From Cryobacterium sp. Y50 (GTDB taxonomy: Bacteria > Actinomycetota > Actinomycetes > Actinomycetales > Microbacteriaceae): a stretch of 64,000 bases of DNA. Positions 48,786-60,017 of this stretch are shown piece after piece. The DNA lies in assembly GCF_002929805.1 (NCBI RefSeq), contig NZ_PJJM01000104.1:170330-234329 (forward strand). Direction: 5' to 3'. The first letter of the stretch is position 1. Each line of letters begins with the position of its first letter. A program made the translations under genes and the position numbers. The notes beneath the pieces are model-generated. The model made no database searches and had not been told where the DNA came from. It worked only from the letters and a program-made list of their open reading frames with translations.

Positions 48786-51665
48786 TTAGTCGAACGCGGC
48801 CCGATTGCTGAACCGAGTGCGGTTTCCCCCAGCAGTGAGGGCACCACCGACCGCGACGACCGCCGGCACCGCCACCACGATCAGCGCGAGCTGCAGCCAC
48901 GGGGGAGCGAATGGCAGCAAAGAGAGCCCAGCGGTGTCGCGGGTCAGCGACAGCGCGAGTGAGGGAACCAGCCCGAGCAGCACCCCGATGACGCTGCCGA
49001 GGCCAACGATCACCACCGCCTGCCAGAAGCCGAAAGCCCGGCGCACTCGCGGGGAAGCCCCGAGCGAGGTGAGCACGGCGTTGTCCCGGTGCCCGTCGGC
49101 GCGGGCGAGCCCGATGGTGATCGACGCCGTGACCAGGGCGATGACGGCGGTGAGACCGAGCAGGGCCCAGGTCCACGACGCGCCGAAGACCTGCGGCCCA
49201 GGCTCCACCTGCACGTTCAGGTTCGGGGACACTGCGGTGACGGTTCCCAACACGTGGTCTTTCTCGGCCTGAGTGGGTGCCGTGCCGAGGCTGCTGATCA
49301 CCATCGTCGGTCGATAATCCAGTTTCATCGAGTCGGCCGTTGATTCGAGCATGAAGACCGCGTACGGCAGCGGATGCTCCGGCTGCTGTAGGGTCGCGGC
49401 CAGTGTCACACTGCGGTCCGGACTGTCTGTCGAATCGAGCGACGTCATCCAATCGACGATCACGGTCTCGTCCGCCAGGTACTGCTCATAGGTGCTCACC
49501 GCACCGCCCGCGGCGAGCGTGGCCCGTGATTGCTCTGACACGGGTTCGCCGAGAATCGCGGCAAAGTCATCGAGATCGCCGACCCAGATGTGGTCGTTGC
49601 CAACAGACATCCTCATGTCGAGGTAATAGGGCGTTGGGCAGCGGATGTCGGTGCGCATTTCGGTCGTCGCCATGTCGTTTTGATCGGCATCGCTCGGGCA
49701 CACCGTGCCGGGGTTGATTCGCGGATAGGCGAAGACTGGCACGCCATCGGCGGCGGTGGCGTTTGCGCTGGTAGCAGCATCCGATTCGACAGCGCCGGCT
49801 TCGGGGTTGGAAAACTGCAAGTCGCCGGGTGGATCCGCTGCGCTGCTGAGCAGGCGAGCGTGCGCATCGGGGAAGGCGCTATCCAGGGCTTCCACCACCT
49901 CGGGTCCACTGTCCTGCATCACAAACTCGTAAGGAGGCTCGTTGCCGTAGGCGTTCAGACCCACCCATGCGGTGTTGAGCGGAACGGGGTACGTATAGTC
50001 CTTTGTCGAATTCAACTGAGCGGTCGAAATGAGGGTCATCGCGAAGGTCGCCACGAAGACGCAGCTCATGATGGCAGCGAGAGCCGGAACGCTGCGCCCG
50101 GGGTTGCGAGCCACATCGCGGGTTGCGAGCCTCGCACCCGGTCCGAACCGCGAGGCTAACCGGGCAGCCCAGCGCAGAATCAGGGGAGCGACGAACACGG
50201 CTCCGATCTGCATGATTACCGGACCGGCGACAATGAGGCCGATCCCGAAATTGGCGAGCCCCATCTGATAGGTCGGCGCAAAAGCGGCGAGCTCGACCAG
50301 GCCGCCGGTAACGGCGATGACGGCGCCCAAAACCAGGAGGACGAGCCCTGCCACCGGGCGGCGGCGCGTGACCCGTGGCGGACGCTGAGCGCCGCGCAGT
50401 GCCGCCAAAACGTCAATGCGGCCAGCCGCCCGGGCCGGCACTGCCGCCGCACACCAGCCGGCCAGCACGGCGAAGGCCGCGATGACCAACAGGGACAACA
50501 GATCGAGGTGAAAGCCCGGATACCGGCTCGCGCTGCCGTTCGCGGAGAACTGCATGAAGATCCACGCGGCGCCAAGTCCGAGAACGGTTCCCAAGGCCGC
50601 TCCGAGAGAGCCGAGAATGATGCCGCCGAAAGACATAACGCGAAACAACATGCGCCGGTCACCGCCGACGCTCGCCAGGGTCGCGAGCGTACGTTGCTGG
50701 GTGCGGGCGCCGACGGTGAACGCGGCACCCGCCAGCAACGCCACCTCGAACAGGGCGAAGGCGCCGAGGAGAACGAGGAAGAGGTCGACGAAATCTCCGG
50801 AGGACCCGCCGTCAAAGGGACTGCTGCCCGCCGGCGGCGGGTCGAGCAGAACGTTGCGCGACAGCACGGTCGCGCCGCGCGGGTTGAGATCACGGATCTG
50901 GCTCCAGGTGAGCGGTGTGTCGGGCAAGTACCACTCGGTCATCAGGTCAGCATCGTCGGGCATGACGCCGTCGAAGACGCCTGGCAGCCCGTAAAACGCG
51001 ACCACCGAGTCGTCGAGGGTCGCGCTTCGAATCGTGCCTGAAATGGTGAACGACGCGACAACGGGCGCGGCGAACGTGGCGGTCGACCCGAGCTTCACCC
51101 CGAGTCGGTCCAGCGTGGCAGCGGTCACCATGATCTGTTCGTCATTGGTCGGGGCCGATCCCGCCGTCACGTCCCATTTTCCCGCGAAGGCGGGGTCCCA
51201 CGGCTGGCCCTGCACGGCCGAAAAGGAACCGAGCCCGTCCTTCGTCTCCGCGACCACCGCCGTCGAGCGAATGGACAACATGGAGGTGCCCTTGGAGAAC
51301 AGTGATGCCGCGGCGACGGGCGTGGGTTCAATCGACTGTAGAGCGTCAGCGTCAGCAATATCGTCCCTCGTCCCCCAAGATCCGTCGTTCAGCGGGGCCT
51401 GGATGAGCTTCGGTTCGGGCGCTGACACGATCTGTACCCGGGCTTCGGTCGATCCGAGCTCGAGGACCACGCGTTCGGCCGGGGTAGCGACATTACTCGC
51501 GTCGACCGTCGTGATTCCCACCAGGCCGAGCACGGGAATTGCCACGAGCAGGGCGATCAGCGCGCTGCGACCCGGGGATTGTCCGGCCATCCGACGGGCG
51601 ATCCGAAATGCAATTCGAGTAGATCCCGGGCGCCCGCCAGCGAGCGAACTCGGTTCAGCACTCAT
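48786..51665 (-). CDS. FtsX-like ABC transporter permease
   Basis: 959 residues. First helix near residues 35-55, a large extracytoplasmic region, an FtsX core of three to four helices about 305-450, further helices 445-560, a second long outer region, and a final FtsX core about 830-950. This is the MacB/LolE-like long two-core form common in Gram-positive lantibiotic or lipid export systems. The ATG overlaps the ATPase stop by four bases. Substrate unknown. Confidence 0.9.
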   Translation of the reverse strand: MSAEPSSLAGGRPGSTRIAFRIARRMAGQSPGRSALIALLVAIPVLGLVGITTVDASNVATPAERVVLELGSTEARVQIVSAPEPKLIQAPLNDGSWGTRDDIADADALQSIEPTPVAAASLFSKGTSMLSIRSTAVVAETKDGLGSFSAVQGQPWDPAFAGKWDVTAGSAPTNDEQIMVTAATLDRLGVKLGSTATFAAPVVASFTISGTIRSATLDDSVVAFYGLPGVFDGVMPDDADLMTEWYLPDTPLTWSQIRDLNPRGATVLSRNVLLDPPPAGSSPFDGGSSGDFVDLFLVLLGAFALFEVALLAGAAFTVGARTQQRTLATLASVGGDRRMLFRVMSFGGIILGSLGAALGTVLGLGAAWIFMQFSANGSASRYPGFHLDLLSLLVIAAFAVLAGWCAAAVPARAAGRIDVLAALRGAQRPPRVTRRRPVAGLVLLVLGAVIAVTGGLVELAAFAPTYQMGLANFGIGLIVAGPVIMQIGAVFVAPLILRWAARLASRFGPGARLATRDVARNPGRSVPALAAIMSCVFVATFAMTLISTAQLNSTKDYTYPVPLNTAWVGLNAYGNEPPYEFVMQDSGPEVVEALDSAFPDAHARLLSSAADPPGDLQFSNPEAGAVESDAATSANATAADGVPVFAYPRINPGTVCPSDADQNDMATTEMRTDIRCPTPYYLDMRMSVGNDHIWVGDLDDFAAILGEPVSEQSRATLAAGGAVSTYEQYLADETVIVDWMTSLDSTDSPDRSVTLAATLQQPEHPLPYAVFMLESTADSMKLDYRPTMVISSLGTAPTQAEKDHVLGTVTAVSPNLNVQVEPGPQVFGASWTWALLGLTAVIALVTASITIGLARADGHRDNAVLTSLGASPRVRRAFGFWQAVVIVGLGSVIGVLLGLVPSLALSLTRDTAGLSLLPFAPPWLQLALIVVAVPAVVAVGGALTAGGNRTRFSNRAAFD

Positions 51666-52390
51666 GCCGGCAGCCCACTCAGCAAGCTCGTTACAGCGGA
51701 TGCCCGCGACTCGTCCACGATCCGCCCGTCGCGCAGAAAGACAATCCGGTCCGCCCAGGCCGCATGGCGAGCATCATGGGTGACCAGAATGCCGCCGGCA
51801 CCCGCATCGACTCGAGAGCGAAGCATCCGCAGCACGAGCTCGCCGGTCGTGCTGTCGAGGGCACCGGTGGGCTCATCGGCCAGAATCAACGACCGGCCGC
51901 CGACGACCGCACGGGCGATCGCCACGCGCTGTTGCTGACCGCCAGACAGGTCGGAGGGAAAATGCTGGGCCCGATCGCCGAGCTCGACGATATTGAGCGC
52001 ATCGACGGCTGGACGGTGCGCCCTCTTCGACGTCCACCCGTCGAGTTCGAGCGGCAGGCTCACGTTTTCAAGCGCGGTCAGTGAGGGGATCAGGTTAAAG
52101 TCTTGAAAGACGAAGCCGAGGCTGCGACGGCGCAGGGTCGCAAGTTCGCGCGCCGAGAGTTGACTGAGCCAGTGCCCCTCGACGATGACCTCCCCGGCCG
52201 TCGGCGGGGTCAGCCCGCCGGCCACGGTGAGCAGGGTCGATTTACCCGAACCGGATGCCCCCATCACCGCCACAAGTTCGCCACAGCGCACCGACAGGTC
52301 GACCCCCGCGAGTGCGGTGATCGCGGTCTCACCGCAGCCGTACTGCATCGAGACGCCGTCGAGCTGCAAAAGAATGTCGGAGCCGGTCAT
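51662..52390 (-). CDS. ABC transporter ATP-binding protein (LolD/MacB type)
   Basis: 242 residues from the ATG at 52388-52390, which overlaps the padR stop (ATGA). Walker A MGASGSGKSTLL, signature LSGGQQQRVAIARA, Walker B SLILADEPTGALD and H-loop VTHDARHA are intact. It powers the FtsX-like permease encoded next. Confidence 0.95.
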   Translation of the reverse strand: MTGSDILLQLDGVSMQYGCGETAITALAGVDLSVRCGELVAVMGASGSGKSTLLTVAGGLTPPTAGEVIVEGHWLSQLSARELATLRRRSLGFVFQDFNLIPSLTALENVSLPLELDGWTSKRAHRPAVDALNIVELGDRAQHFPSDLSGGQQQRVAIARAVVGGRSLILADEPTGALDSTTGELVLRMLRSRVDAGAGGILVTHDARHAAWADRIVFLRDGRIVDESRASAVTSLLSGLPA

Positions 52391-52995
52391 GCGCTGGCCG
52401 CCGCAGTCTTGGCCGGGCGGCCACGCTTGGGCACCGCGGTGTTCAGCGGCAGCGGAGCGGCCAGGCCGGCCGCCCGCGCCCTGGCTAGCCGGTGCTCGGA
52501 GTGGTCGAGCCACCGCGCTTCAGCCTCAGCGGCGAAGATGAGCGAGTCGATCACGAGCAGCCAGGCCAACTGCTCGGATGATTCCGGGTCGGCCGTCGCG
52601 TTCTTGGCGCGGGTCAGTTCCTGCAGGGTGCGCATGGTGGCGGTGCGCTGTACCTGAATCACCTGGGCAATGTCGACGCCGGGCAGCGTCACGGCGATCG
52701 CGAGCTTGATGGCGAGCTCGTCGCGGGTGGCCATGGTGCGCACCACGGGGGAGCCGAGCCAATCGGCGACCTCCGCGCGGCCGGCATCCGTTATTTCGAC
52801 GTAATTTTGACCGTCAGCGTCGATGTCTGCCTTCTGTACGAGGCCGTCCCGCTCGAGCCGGTCGAGGGTGTTGTAGATCTGGCCGACGTTGAGCGGCCAG
52901 GTCGACCCGGTGCGACGGTCGAATTCGGCCCGCAACTGGTAGCCGTAGCACGGCCCCTGGTTCAGGATGGCGAGCAGGCTCTGGCGAACGGACAT
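52387..52995 (-). CDS. PadR-family transcriptional regulator
   Basis: 202 residues. N-terminal winged helix with SLLAILNQGPCYGYQL and VGQIYNTLDRLERDGLV, then a PadR C-terminal helical dimerisation domain and a basic tail GRPAKTAAASA. GGAGGTCGT stands before the ATG. First gene of an operon with the ABC transporter; a palindrome upstream suggests self-repression released by the transported compound. Confidence 0.93.
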   Translation of the reverse strand: MSVRQSLLAILNQGPCYGYQLRAEFDRRTGSTWPLNVGQIYNTLDRLERDGLVQKADIDADGQNYVEITDAGRAEVADWLGSPVVRTMATRDELAIKLAIAVTLPGVDIAQVIQVQRTATMRTLQELTRAKNATADPESSEQLAWLLVIDSLIFAAEAEARWLDHSEHRLARARAAGLAAPLPLNTAVPKRGRPAKTAAASA

Positions 52996-53030
52996 ACGAC
53001 CTCCGGCACTTCAATCGGCTAATAACTACT

Positions 53031-53046
53031 GAGTATATACATACTC
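53031..53046. promoter_or_regulatory. Candidate PadR operator
   Basis: GAGTAT-ATAC-ATACTC, a 6-4-6 inverted repeat in an AT-rich patch 36 bases upstream of padR. PadR proteins usually bind such AT-rich palindromes over their own promoters. Confidence 0.6.
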
Positions 53047-53119
53047 TGAAACAATATCGGGATGCGCCGGTGTTCGCTCTCGGCGATGCTTGCTGTCAGG
53101 CACTGTCAGTGGCGTTGCA

Positions 53120-53125
53120 TAGACT
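53120..53125 (+). promoter_or_regulatory. -10 box for leaderless uvrA transcript
   Basis: TAGACT with six bases to the GTG at 53132 and no ribosome site. Confidence 0.5.
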
Positions 53126-53131
53126 CTATGA

Positions 53132-55999
53132 GTGTCGATTACCAAGGTAGAAACAGGTCCGAAACTCAGTGTGCGCGGAGCCCGCGTGCACAACCTTCAC
53201 AACGTAGATCTAGAGATTCCGCGCGATTCGCTCGTGGTCTTCACCGGTCTCTCCGGTTCGGGAAAGTCGTCGCTCGCCTTCGACACCATCTTCGCCGAGG
53301 GCCAGCGCCGCTATGTGGAGTCGCTCTCGGCCTATGCCCGGCAGTTTCTCGGGCAGGTTGACCGGCCCGACGTGGACTTCATCGAGGGCCTGAGCCCGGC
53401 GGTCTCGATCGACCAGAAGTCCACCAACCGCAACCCGCGGTCCACGGTCGGCACGATCACCGAGATCTACGACTACATGCGTCTGCTCTGGGCGCGTATC
53501 GGCGTGCCGCACTGTGCGATCTGCGGCGAGATCATCCAGTCGCAGACCGTACAGCAGATCGCCGACCAGCTGATGGAGTTGAAGGTAGGCATCCGTTATC
53601 AGGTCGTCAGCCCGGTCATTTCGCAGAAGAAGGGAGAGTTCGTCGACCTCTTCCAGGAACTCGCCGGTGGCGGCTACTCTCGCGCAATTGTGGATGGCAC
53701 CCAGATTCAGCTGAGTGAACCGCCCACGCTCAAGAAACAGCAAAAGCACGACATCTCCGTCGTTGTCGACCGTCTGGTCGCCGGCCCCGAACTGCTCAGC
53801 CGCCTCACCGACTCGCTCGAGACGGCGCTGAAGCTCACCGACGGCCTGGTGCAGATCAACTTTCTCGACGAAGAAGGCGACAAGGCCTGGCAGAACTTTT
53901 CCGAGAAGCTGTCCTGTCCGAACAACCACCCTGTGCAGTTGACCGAGATCGAACCGCGCACTTTTTCGTTCAACGCCCCGTTCGGCGCCTGCCCAGAGTG
54001 CTCCGGCCTCGGCACGCGCATGTCCGTCGACGAAGACCTGCTACTCGGCGACCCAGACCTGAGCATCGCCGAGGGAGTCGTGCTGCCCTGGACGACCCAG
54101 GGCAAGGGCCTGTTCCAGTACTACGAGAAGCTGCTCGACGGTCTCGCCCGCGACCTCGACTTCTCGCTCGACACCCCCTGGGGTGACCTGACCAGCGAGG
54201 TGCAGAACGCCGTCATGCGCGGCGACAACTTCGAGGTGCGGGTCAAGTGGAAGAACCGCTACGGCCGTGAAATGAGCTACACCTCCGGCTTCGAGGGCGT
54301 CGTGCCCTACATCGAACGCCAGTACCTGCAGGCCGAGAGCGACACCCAGCGGCAGCGCTGGTCCGAATATCTGCGCGAGGTTGACTGCCACGTCTGCAAG
54401 GGCACCCGGCTCAAGCCCGAGGTACTCGCCGTGCTCGTGCACGACGCGAGCATTGCGGATGTTTGCGCGCTCAGTTTGAGCGACGCGCGCAAGTTCATGG
54501 ACCAGCTCACGCTCACCGAGCGCGAGGCCGCCATCGCCGCTCAGGTGCTCCGGGAGATTCGCGCGCGCCTCGACTTTCTCATTCGGGTGGGGCTCAACTA
54601 CCTCAACCTCGCCCGCGCCGCGGCGACCCTCTCGGGCGGTGAGGCGCAGCGCATCCGCTTGGCCACGCAAATTGGTTCCGGGCTCACCGGGGTACTCTAT
54701 GTACTCGACGAACCCAGCATCGGCCTACACCAGCGCGACAACCGGCGCCTGATCGAGACCCTCGTCACGCTGCGCGACCTCGGCAACACACTCATCGTGG
54801 TCGAACACGACGAAGACACCATCAAGACGGCCGACTGGATCGTCGACATCGGCCCCGGTGCCGGCGTCAACGGCGGGCACGTCGTGCACTCGGGCTCTTA
54901 TGAAGGACTGCTGGCCAACACCAAGTCGCTCACCGGCGACTACCTGTCCGGACGCAAGTCCATCGCCACCCCGAAAACCCGCCGTCCGATCGACCCGGAG
55001 CGACTGATCGGCGTTACCGGAGCCGAGGCGAACAACCTGCAGAAGGTCTCGGTGACGTTCCCGCTCGGCACCTTCACCGCCGTCACCGGAGTCAGCGGCT
55101 CTGGCAAATCCTCGCTGGTCAACGATATCCTCTACCGGGTACTCGCCAACCGACTCAACGGCGCCCGCAAGCTGCCGGGCAAGCACACCCGCGTCACCGG
55201 CCTCGAACAGCTCGACAAGGTCATCCACGTTGACCAGGCACCAATCGGCCGCACGCCGCGGTCCAATCCGGCCACCTACACCGGGGTATTCGACAAGATC
55301 CGCACCCTGTTCTCCGAAACCATCGAATCCAAGACCCGCGGCTACCTGCCCGGCCGGTTCAGTTTCAACGTCAAGGGCGGACGCTGCGAAGCCTGCTCGG
55401 GCGACGGCACCATTAAGATCGAGATGAACTTTCTGCCCGACGTGTACGTGGCCTGCGAGGTATGCGGAGGAGACCGGTACAACCGCGACACCCTAACCGT
55501 GCACTACAAGGGCAAGAACATCGCCGAGGTGCTCGACATGCCGATCAGCGAAGCGGCCGACTTCTTCGAACCGATTTCATCGATCCACCGTTTTCTCAAG
55601 ACGCTGGTCGAGGTCGGACTCGGCTACGTGCGTCTCGGCCAGAGCGCCACCACCCTCTCCGGCGGCGAGGCCCAGCGGGTCAAGCTCGCCACCGAGCTGC
55701 AGCGCCGTTCCAACGGTCGCAGCGTGTACGTGCTCGACGAGCCGACCACCGGTCTGCACTTCGAAGACGTGCGCAAGCTGCTGCTCGTGCTCAACAGCCT
55801 CGTCGACAAGGGCAACACCGTCATCGTGATCGAGCACAACCTCGACGTCATCAAGTCCGCTGACTGGGTGATCGACCTCGGCCCAGAGGGCGGTTCGGGC
55901 GGTGGCAAGGTGCTTGCGACCGGAACGCCGGAACACCTCGCCACGGTCAAGAAGAGCTTCACCGGTTCCTTCCTGAAGGAGGTCCTGGCGGCCGGCTAG
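53132..55999 (+). CDS. uvrA: Excinuclease ABC subunit A
   Basis: 955 residues. Two ABC ATPase modules: [14 protein letters not shown] and [14 protein letters not shown]alker A sites, two LSGGEAQR signatures and Walker B with DEPSIGLH and DEPTTGLH. Zinc cysteines CAIC, CPEC, CHVC, CEAC and CEVC are in place. UvrA dimer scans DNA and loads UvrB. GTG start. uvrC follows after 13 bases. Confidence 0.97.
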   Translation: MSITKVETGPKLSVRGARVHNLHNVDLEIPRDSLVVFTGLSGSGKSSLAFDTIFAEGQRRYVESLSAYARQFLGQVDRPDVDFIEGLSPAVSIDQKSTNRNPRSTVGTITEIYDYMRLLWARIGVPHCAICGEIIQSQTVQQIADQLMELKVGIRYQVVSPVISQKKGEFVDLFQELAGGGYSRAIVDGTQIQLSEPPTLKKQQKHDISVVVDRLVAGPELLSRLTDSLETALKLTDGLVQINFLDEEGDKAWQNFSEKLSCPNNHPVQLTEIEPRTFSFNAPFGACPECSGLGTRMSVDEDLLLGDPDLSIAEGVVLPWTTQGKGLFQYYEKLLDGLARDLDFSLDTPWGDLTSEVQNAVMRGDNFEVRVKWKNRYGREMSYTSGFEGVVPYIERQYLQAESDTQRQRWSEYLREVDCHVCKGTRLKPEVLAVLVHDASIADVCALSLSDARKFMDQLTLTEREAAIAAQVLREIRARLDFLIRVGLNYLNLARAAATLSGGEAQRIRLATQIGSGLTGVLYVLDEPSIGLHQRDNRRLIETLVTLRDLGNTLIVVEHDEDTIKTADWIVDIGPGAGVNGGHVVHSGSYEGLLANTKSLTGDYLSGRKSIATPKTRRPIDPERLIGVTGAEANNLQKVSVTFPLGTFTAVTGVSGSGKSSLVNDILYRVLANRLNGARKLPGKHTRVTGLEQLDKVIHVDQAPIGRTPRSNPATYTGVFDKIRTLFSETIESKTRGYLPGRFSFNVKGGRCEACSGDGTIKIEMNFLPDVYVACEVCGGDRYNRDTLTVHYKGKNIAEVLDMPISEAADFFEPISSIHRFLKTLVEVGLGYVRLGQSATTLSGGEAQRVKLATELQRRSNGRSVYVLDEPTTGLHFEDVRKLLLVLNSLVDKGNTVIVIEHNLDVIKSADWVIDLGPEGGSGGGKVLATGTPEHLATVKKSFTGSFLKEVLAAG

Positions 56000-56012
56000 G
56001 CGGCTGAACGGC

Positions 56013-57917
56013 ATGTCTGACTCCTTGAGCTATCGCCCGAAAGCGGGCGAGATTCCGCGGGACCCCGGCGTGTACCGGTTTCGCGACGCGACCGGGCGCA
56101 TCCTCTATGTCGGCAAGGCTAAAAACCTGCGGGCCCGGCTGAGCAACTACTTCGCACCGCTGCACAGCCTGCACGAACGTACCCGGCGCATGGTCACTAC
56201 CGCGACCGGAGTCGAGTGGACGGTCGTCGGCACCGAGGTCGAAGCCCTGCAGCTTGAATGGATGTGGATCAACGAGTTCGATCCGCCGTTCAACGTGCAG
56301 TTCAAGGACGACAAGTCCTACCCGTACCTCGCCGTCACCCTGGGCGACGAGGCGCCGCGCGCTTTGGTAACCCGCACCGAGGGTATCAAGGGTGCTCGCT
56401 ATTTCGGTCCCTACCCCAAGGTGTGGGCTGTGCACGAAACCATTGAGCTCATGCTCAAGGCTTTCCCCATCCGCACCTGCAACAACGCAAATTACAAGCG
56501 GGCGATGCAGAGCGGCAAGCCGTGTTTCGCGGGGCAGATCGGGCGCTGCTTCGGCCCCTGTTCCGGCCTGGTTTCGATGGAGGATCACCGCAAGATCGTC
56601 AACGAGTTCGTGAGCTTCATGGGCAGTCACGACAAGAAGCTCATCAACGAGCTCACCCAGGAGATGAAAGACGCAGCAGCAGCGCAGCAGTACGAAATCG
56701 CCGGCAAACGGCGCGACCAAGTGCGGGCACTCAATGCCGTGCTCGAAAAGAGTGCCGTCGTGCTGCGGGACAACGTCGACATCGACCTGTTCGCCATCGA
56801 GCAGGACGAGTTGGCGGCAGCCGTGCAGCTCTTCATCGTGCGGGGTGGTCGCATCCGCGGTGTGCGTGGCTGGATGGTCGACAAGGAGCTCGACGTCACC
56901 ATGAGCGAGCTCATCGACTCCATGATGCAGACGGCCTACAACAACGAGTCGAAGCCGCCGCGCGAGATCGTGCTGCCTGAACTGCCCGACGACGCTGAAG
57001 CCCTTGAAATCTGGCTGGCCGACCTAGCGGGGCGCAAGGTGCGGCTGGTGGCCGCGCAGCGCGGCGAGAAGGCCGCCCTCCTCGTCACGGCCACCAACAA
57101 CGCCAAACAGGCGCTCATGCTCTACAAAACCCGGCGCAGCTCCGACTTCGTCGCGCGGTCGAAGGCGCTCGAGGACATTCAGGAAGCCCTGGAGATGCCG
57201 GCCGCCCCGCTGCGCATGGAATGCTACGACGTGTCCCACCTCAGCGGCACCAATATCGTCGCATCGATGGTCGTCTTCGAAGACGGACTGCCCCGCAAAG
57301 ACGAATACCGCCGCTTCAACATTCCCGTATCCACCGACGACACCGACTCGATCTACCAGATTCTCACGCGCCGGCTCGCCTACCTGAAACCCGAATCCGG
57401 TGCAGCGGATGGCGCAGATGCAGCTCCCACCGCGGTCGCAGGTCAGAGCGACATAGCCCAAATAGAGCAGAAGCGGGGCAAATTCAAGTACCAGCCGAAC
57501 CTGCTCATTGTCGACGGTGGCCAACCGCAGGTCGCCGCGGCCAGGAGGGCCCTCGCTGAATCGGGCGTGACCGGAATTCAACTGTGCGGCATCGCCAAGC
57601 GGCTCGAAGAAATCTGGCTGCCCGACTCCGACTACCCAGTAATTCTGCCGCGCAACAGCGACGCTCTGTTCCTGATTCAGCGCATCCGCGACGAAGCGCA
57701 CCGGTTTGCCATCACCCATCAGCGCATCCGACGTAAGAAGGACGTTGCCTCGATTCTGGGGGAGATCGCCGGGCTCGGCCCCGCGCGGGTCAAGGTCCTG
57801 CTGCAGCATTTCGGTTCGGTAGCCCGGCTCAAGGTCGCATCCGTGCAGGAAATAGCAGATGTCCGCGGCATCGGCCCGGTGCTGGCCGAGTCGATCCATG
57901 CCCATTTGCGCGCGTGA
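56013..57917 (+). CDS. uvrC: Excinuclease ABC subunit C
   Basis: 634 residues. GIY-YIG nuclease ([20 protein letters not shown]), UVR domain near 195-235, RNase H-like 5' nuclease ([33 protein letters not shown]) and tandem helix-hairpin-helix at the end ([21 protein letters not shown]). It makes both incisions. An Ala/Asp-rich insertion (about 465-485) interrupts the RNase H-like domain. Confidence 0.96.
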   Translation: MSDSLSYRPKAGEIPRDPGVYRFRDATGRILYVGKAKNLRARLSNYFAPLHSLHERTRRMVTTATGVEWTVVGTEVEALQLEWMWINEFDPPFNVQFKDDKSYPYLAVTLGDEAPRALVTRTEGIKGARYFGPYPKVWAVHETIELMLKAFPIRTCNNANYKRAMQSGKPCFAGQIGRCFGPCSGLVSMEDHRKIVNEFVSFMGSHDKKLINELTQEMKDAAAAQQYEIAGKRRDQVRALNAVLEKSAVVLRDNVDIDLFAIEQDELAAAVQLFIVRGGRIRGVRGWMVDKELDVTMSELIDSMMQTAYNNESKPPREIVLPELPDDAEALEIWLADLAGRKVRLVAAQRGEKAALLVTATNNAKQALMLYKTRRSSDFVARSKALEDIQEALEMPAAPLRMECYDVSHLSGTNIVASMVVFEDGLPRKDEYRRFNIPVSTDDTDSIYQILTRRLAYLKPESGAADGADAAPTAVAGQSDIAQIEQKRGKFKYQPNLLIVDGGQPQVAAARRALAESGVTGIQLCGIAKRLEEIWLPDSDYPVILPRNSDALFLIQRIRDEAHRFAITHQRIRRKKDVASILGEIAGLGPARVKVLLQHFGSVARLKVASVQEIADVRGIGPVLAESIHAHLRA

Positions 57918-57934
57918 ACCTCTTCCCCGCTGGG

Positions 57935-57940
57935 TAGGCT
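57935..57940 (+). promoter_or_regulatory. Candidate -10 box before rapZ
   Basis: TAGGCT in the 62-base uvrC-rapZ gap; the start would be near 57947, giving a leader of about 33 bases. This one is not leaderless. Confidence 0.4.
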
Positions 57941-57979
57941 TGAGAGTCCCACAACTTTTCATTAAGGCGCTTTGAACGT

Positions 57980-58855
57980 ATGACTACGGATCCCGACAAG
58001 CAGGAAGTGCTGATCGTCACGGGAATGTCCGGGGCGGGTCGCTCGACCGTAGCCAATGCGCTGGAAGATCTCGACTGGTACGTCGTCGATAATCTGCCCC
58101 CGCAGATGCTTCGACCCTTGGTCGATCTGGTCGAACGTGCCGGTACTAACCTGCCCAAGATCGCCGCCGTGGTTGACATTCGCGGCCGCGACTTGTTCGG
58201 TGATTTTCTCGAAACCGTGCAGCAATTACGCAGCAACACGCAGGTTCAAGTGATCTTCCTCGAAGCGCGAGATGACGCGCTCGTGCGCCGCTTTGAATCG
58301 GTGCGTCGGCCGCATCCCTTGCAGGGAGATGGCACCCTGCTCGACGGCATCGCGGCCGAGCGGTCTCGCTTGCTGACTGTACGGGAGTCGAGCGACCTGG
58401 TCATCGACACCTCAGACCTCAACGTGCACCAGCTGGCGACGACCGTCACTGAGCGATTTGCCGCAGCCGGAGCGGCTGGCGTGCAGCTCACTATCATGAG
58501 CTTTGGTTTCAAGTATGGCCTGCCCACGGATGTCGATCTGGTCGCCGATGCCCGCTTCCTGCCAAACCCGTTTTGGATCCCTGAGCTGCGCGCGCACACC
58601 GGTGTTGATCCGGAAGTGAGAGACTTTGTACTTGCCCAAAAAGGTGCCCTCGAATTCATCGACCACTATGCGGCCGCCCTGGCACCGGTTTTGGCCGGGT
58701 ACCAGCGGGAAAACAAACGCCATGCCACCATCGGTATCGGCTGCACCGGAGGCAAACATCGCTCCGTCGCCATGGCCCGAGAACTGGCGTCCCGACTCGA
58801 AAAACTTCCCGGAGTCGCGGTTAATATCAAGCACCGCGACCTCGGACGCGAATAA
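57980..58855 (+). CDS. rapZ: RNase adapter RapZ / nucleotide-binding protein
   Basis: 291 residues. P-loop GMSGAGRSTVANALE, VDNLPPQML, VDIRGRDLF, SFGFKYGLP, and the C-terminal GCTGGKHRSVAMA. In enterobacteria RapZ steers GlmZ decay; the actinobacterial role is less clear though the gene is always paired with whiA. The ATG at 57980 fits the family N-terminus. Confidence 0.94.
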   Translation: MTTDPDKQEVLIVTGMSGAGRSTVANALEDLDWYVVDNLPPQMLRPLVDLVERAGTNLPKIAAVVDIRGRDLFGDFLETVQQLRSNTQVQVIFLEARDDALVRRFESVRRPHPLQGDGTLLDGIAAERSRLLTVRESSDLVIDTSDLNVHQLATTVTERFAAAGAAGVQLTIMSFGFKYGLPTDVDLVADARFLPNPFWIPELRAHTGVDPEVRDFVLAQKGALEFIDHYAAALAPVLAGYQRENKRHATIGIGCTGGKHRSVAMARELASRLEKLPGVAVNIKHRDLGRE

Positions 58856-58939
58856 GCGAGACCGGGTTCAGCATCCGCTGCTCCACCGCACTCTCACCAC
58901 TCAGACCTAACGCAACTGATCAACAGAATGGAAAAGCGA

Positions 58940-59920
58940 TTGGCACTCACCGCCGACGTTAAAGATGAACTATCCCGCGTAGAGGTCTCCAAGACCACCG
59001 TGCGCGCCGCCGAATTGGCGACCATTCTTCGGTTCTCCGGAGGCTTGCACATGATCAGCAGCCGCATCGCCATCGAATCCGAACTCGACACCCAGATCCT
59101 GGCCCGCCGGGTACGCAAGGACCTCGCCGAACTCTATGGTGTGCGCAGCGCCCTGCAGGTCATCGCCGCAACGGGTATCCGTCAGTCCAACCACTACCTC
59201 GTGCAGGTCATCGAGGGTGGCGAGACCTTGGCGCGTCAGACCGGCCTGCTGGATGCTCGTCGCCGACCGATCCGCGGTCTGCCAAACCGACTGACCACGG
59301 GCTCCAAGGAAGAGATCGCCGCCGTCTGGCGCGGCGCCTTCCTTGCCAACGGCACGCTCACCGATCCCGGTCGGTCGGCGGCACTCGAGGTCGTCTGCCC
59401 CGGCAACGAGGCGGCCATGGCGCTGGTCGGCGCTGCCGGGCGCCTCGGCGTCGCCGCCAAGGCTCGCGAAGTGCGCGGAGTGCACCGTGTCGTGATCCGC
59501 GATGGCGATGCCATCGGCGCCATGCTCGTGCACATGGGCGCCACCAACACCGTGCTCAACTGGGAGACGCTGCGGCAGCGCCGCGAAGTGCGTGCCACCG
59601 CCAACCGGCTGGTCAACTTTGACGACGCGAACCTGCGCCGTTCGGCCGAAGCCGCGGTCGCCGCTTGTGCCCGCGTTCAGCGCGCCATGGATATCCTGGG
59701 CGAAGATATCCCCAAACACCTGCGCTATGCCGGCGATCTGCGCCTCAATTTTCGTGACTCCAGCCTCGATGAACTGGGCCACCACGCCGATCCACCAATG
59801 ACCAAGGACGCCGTCGCCGGCCGGATTCGCCGCCTGCTCGCCATGGCAGACAAGAAAGCGGTCGAGTTTGGCATCGAGGGAACCGATGTTCCCTACCCCG
59901 TGCACACGGAAGACGACTGA
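58940..59920 (+). CDS. whiA: DNA-binding protein WhiA (sporulation/division regulator)
   Basis: 326 residues from a TTG at 58940, giving the family start [14 protein letters not shown] with GGAAAAG upstream; an ATG at 58928 would add four residues. N-terminal LAGLIDADG-like fold ([21 protein letters not shown]), C-terminal helix-turn-helix ([23 protein letters not shown] region). In streptomycetes it works with WhiB in division control; in non-sporulating relatives it links to division and wall synthesis. Confidence 0.94.
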   Translation: MALTADVKDELSRVEVSKTTVRAAELATILRFSGGLHMISSRIAIESELDTQILARRVRKDLAELYGVRSALQVIAATGIRQSNHYLVQVIEGGETLARQTGLLDARRRPIRGLPNRLTTGSKEEIAAVWRGAFLANGTLTDPGRSAALEVVCPGNEAAMALVGAAGRLGVAAKAREVRGVHRVVIRDGDAIGAMLVHMGATNTVLNWETLRQRREVRATANRLVNFDDANLRRSAEAAVAACARVQRAMDILGEDIPKHLRYAGDLRLNFRDSSLDELGHHADPPMTKDAVAGRIRRLLAMADKKAVEFGIEGTDVPYPVHTEDD

Positions 59921-60017
59921 CGTCATCAATTCTGTGCCGCGTAAACCCGCAGGTACACTTGAATGTGCGCAAGGTCGCCGCACTCGTGCGGTGACACCAC
60001 TGAAGAGGAGATAAGTA

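Noticed and set aside
52103..52657. Plus-strand frame across the padR/ATPase genes
   Set aside because: Shadow of two well-identified minus-strand genes.
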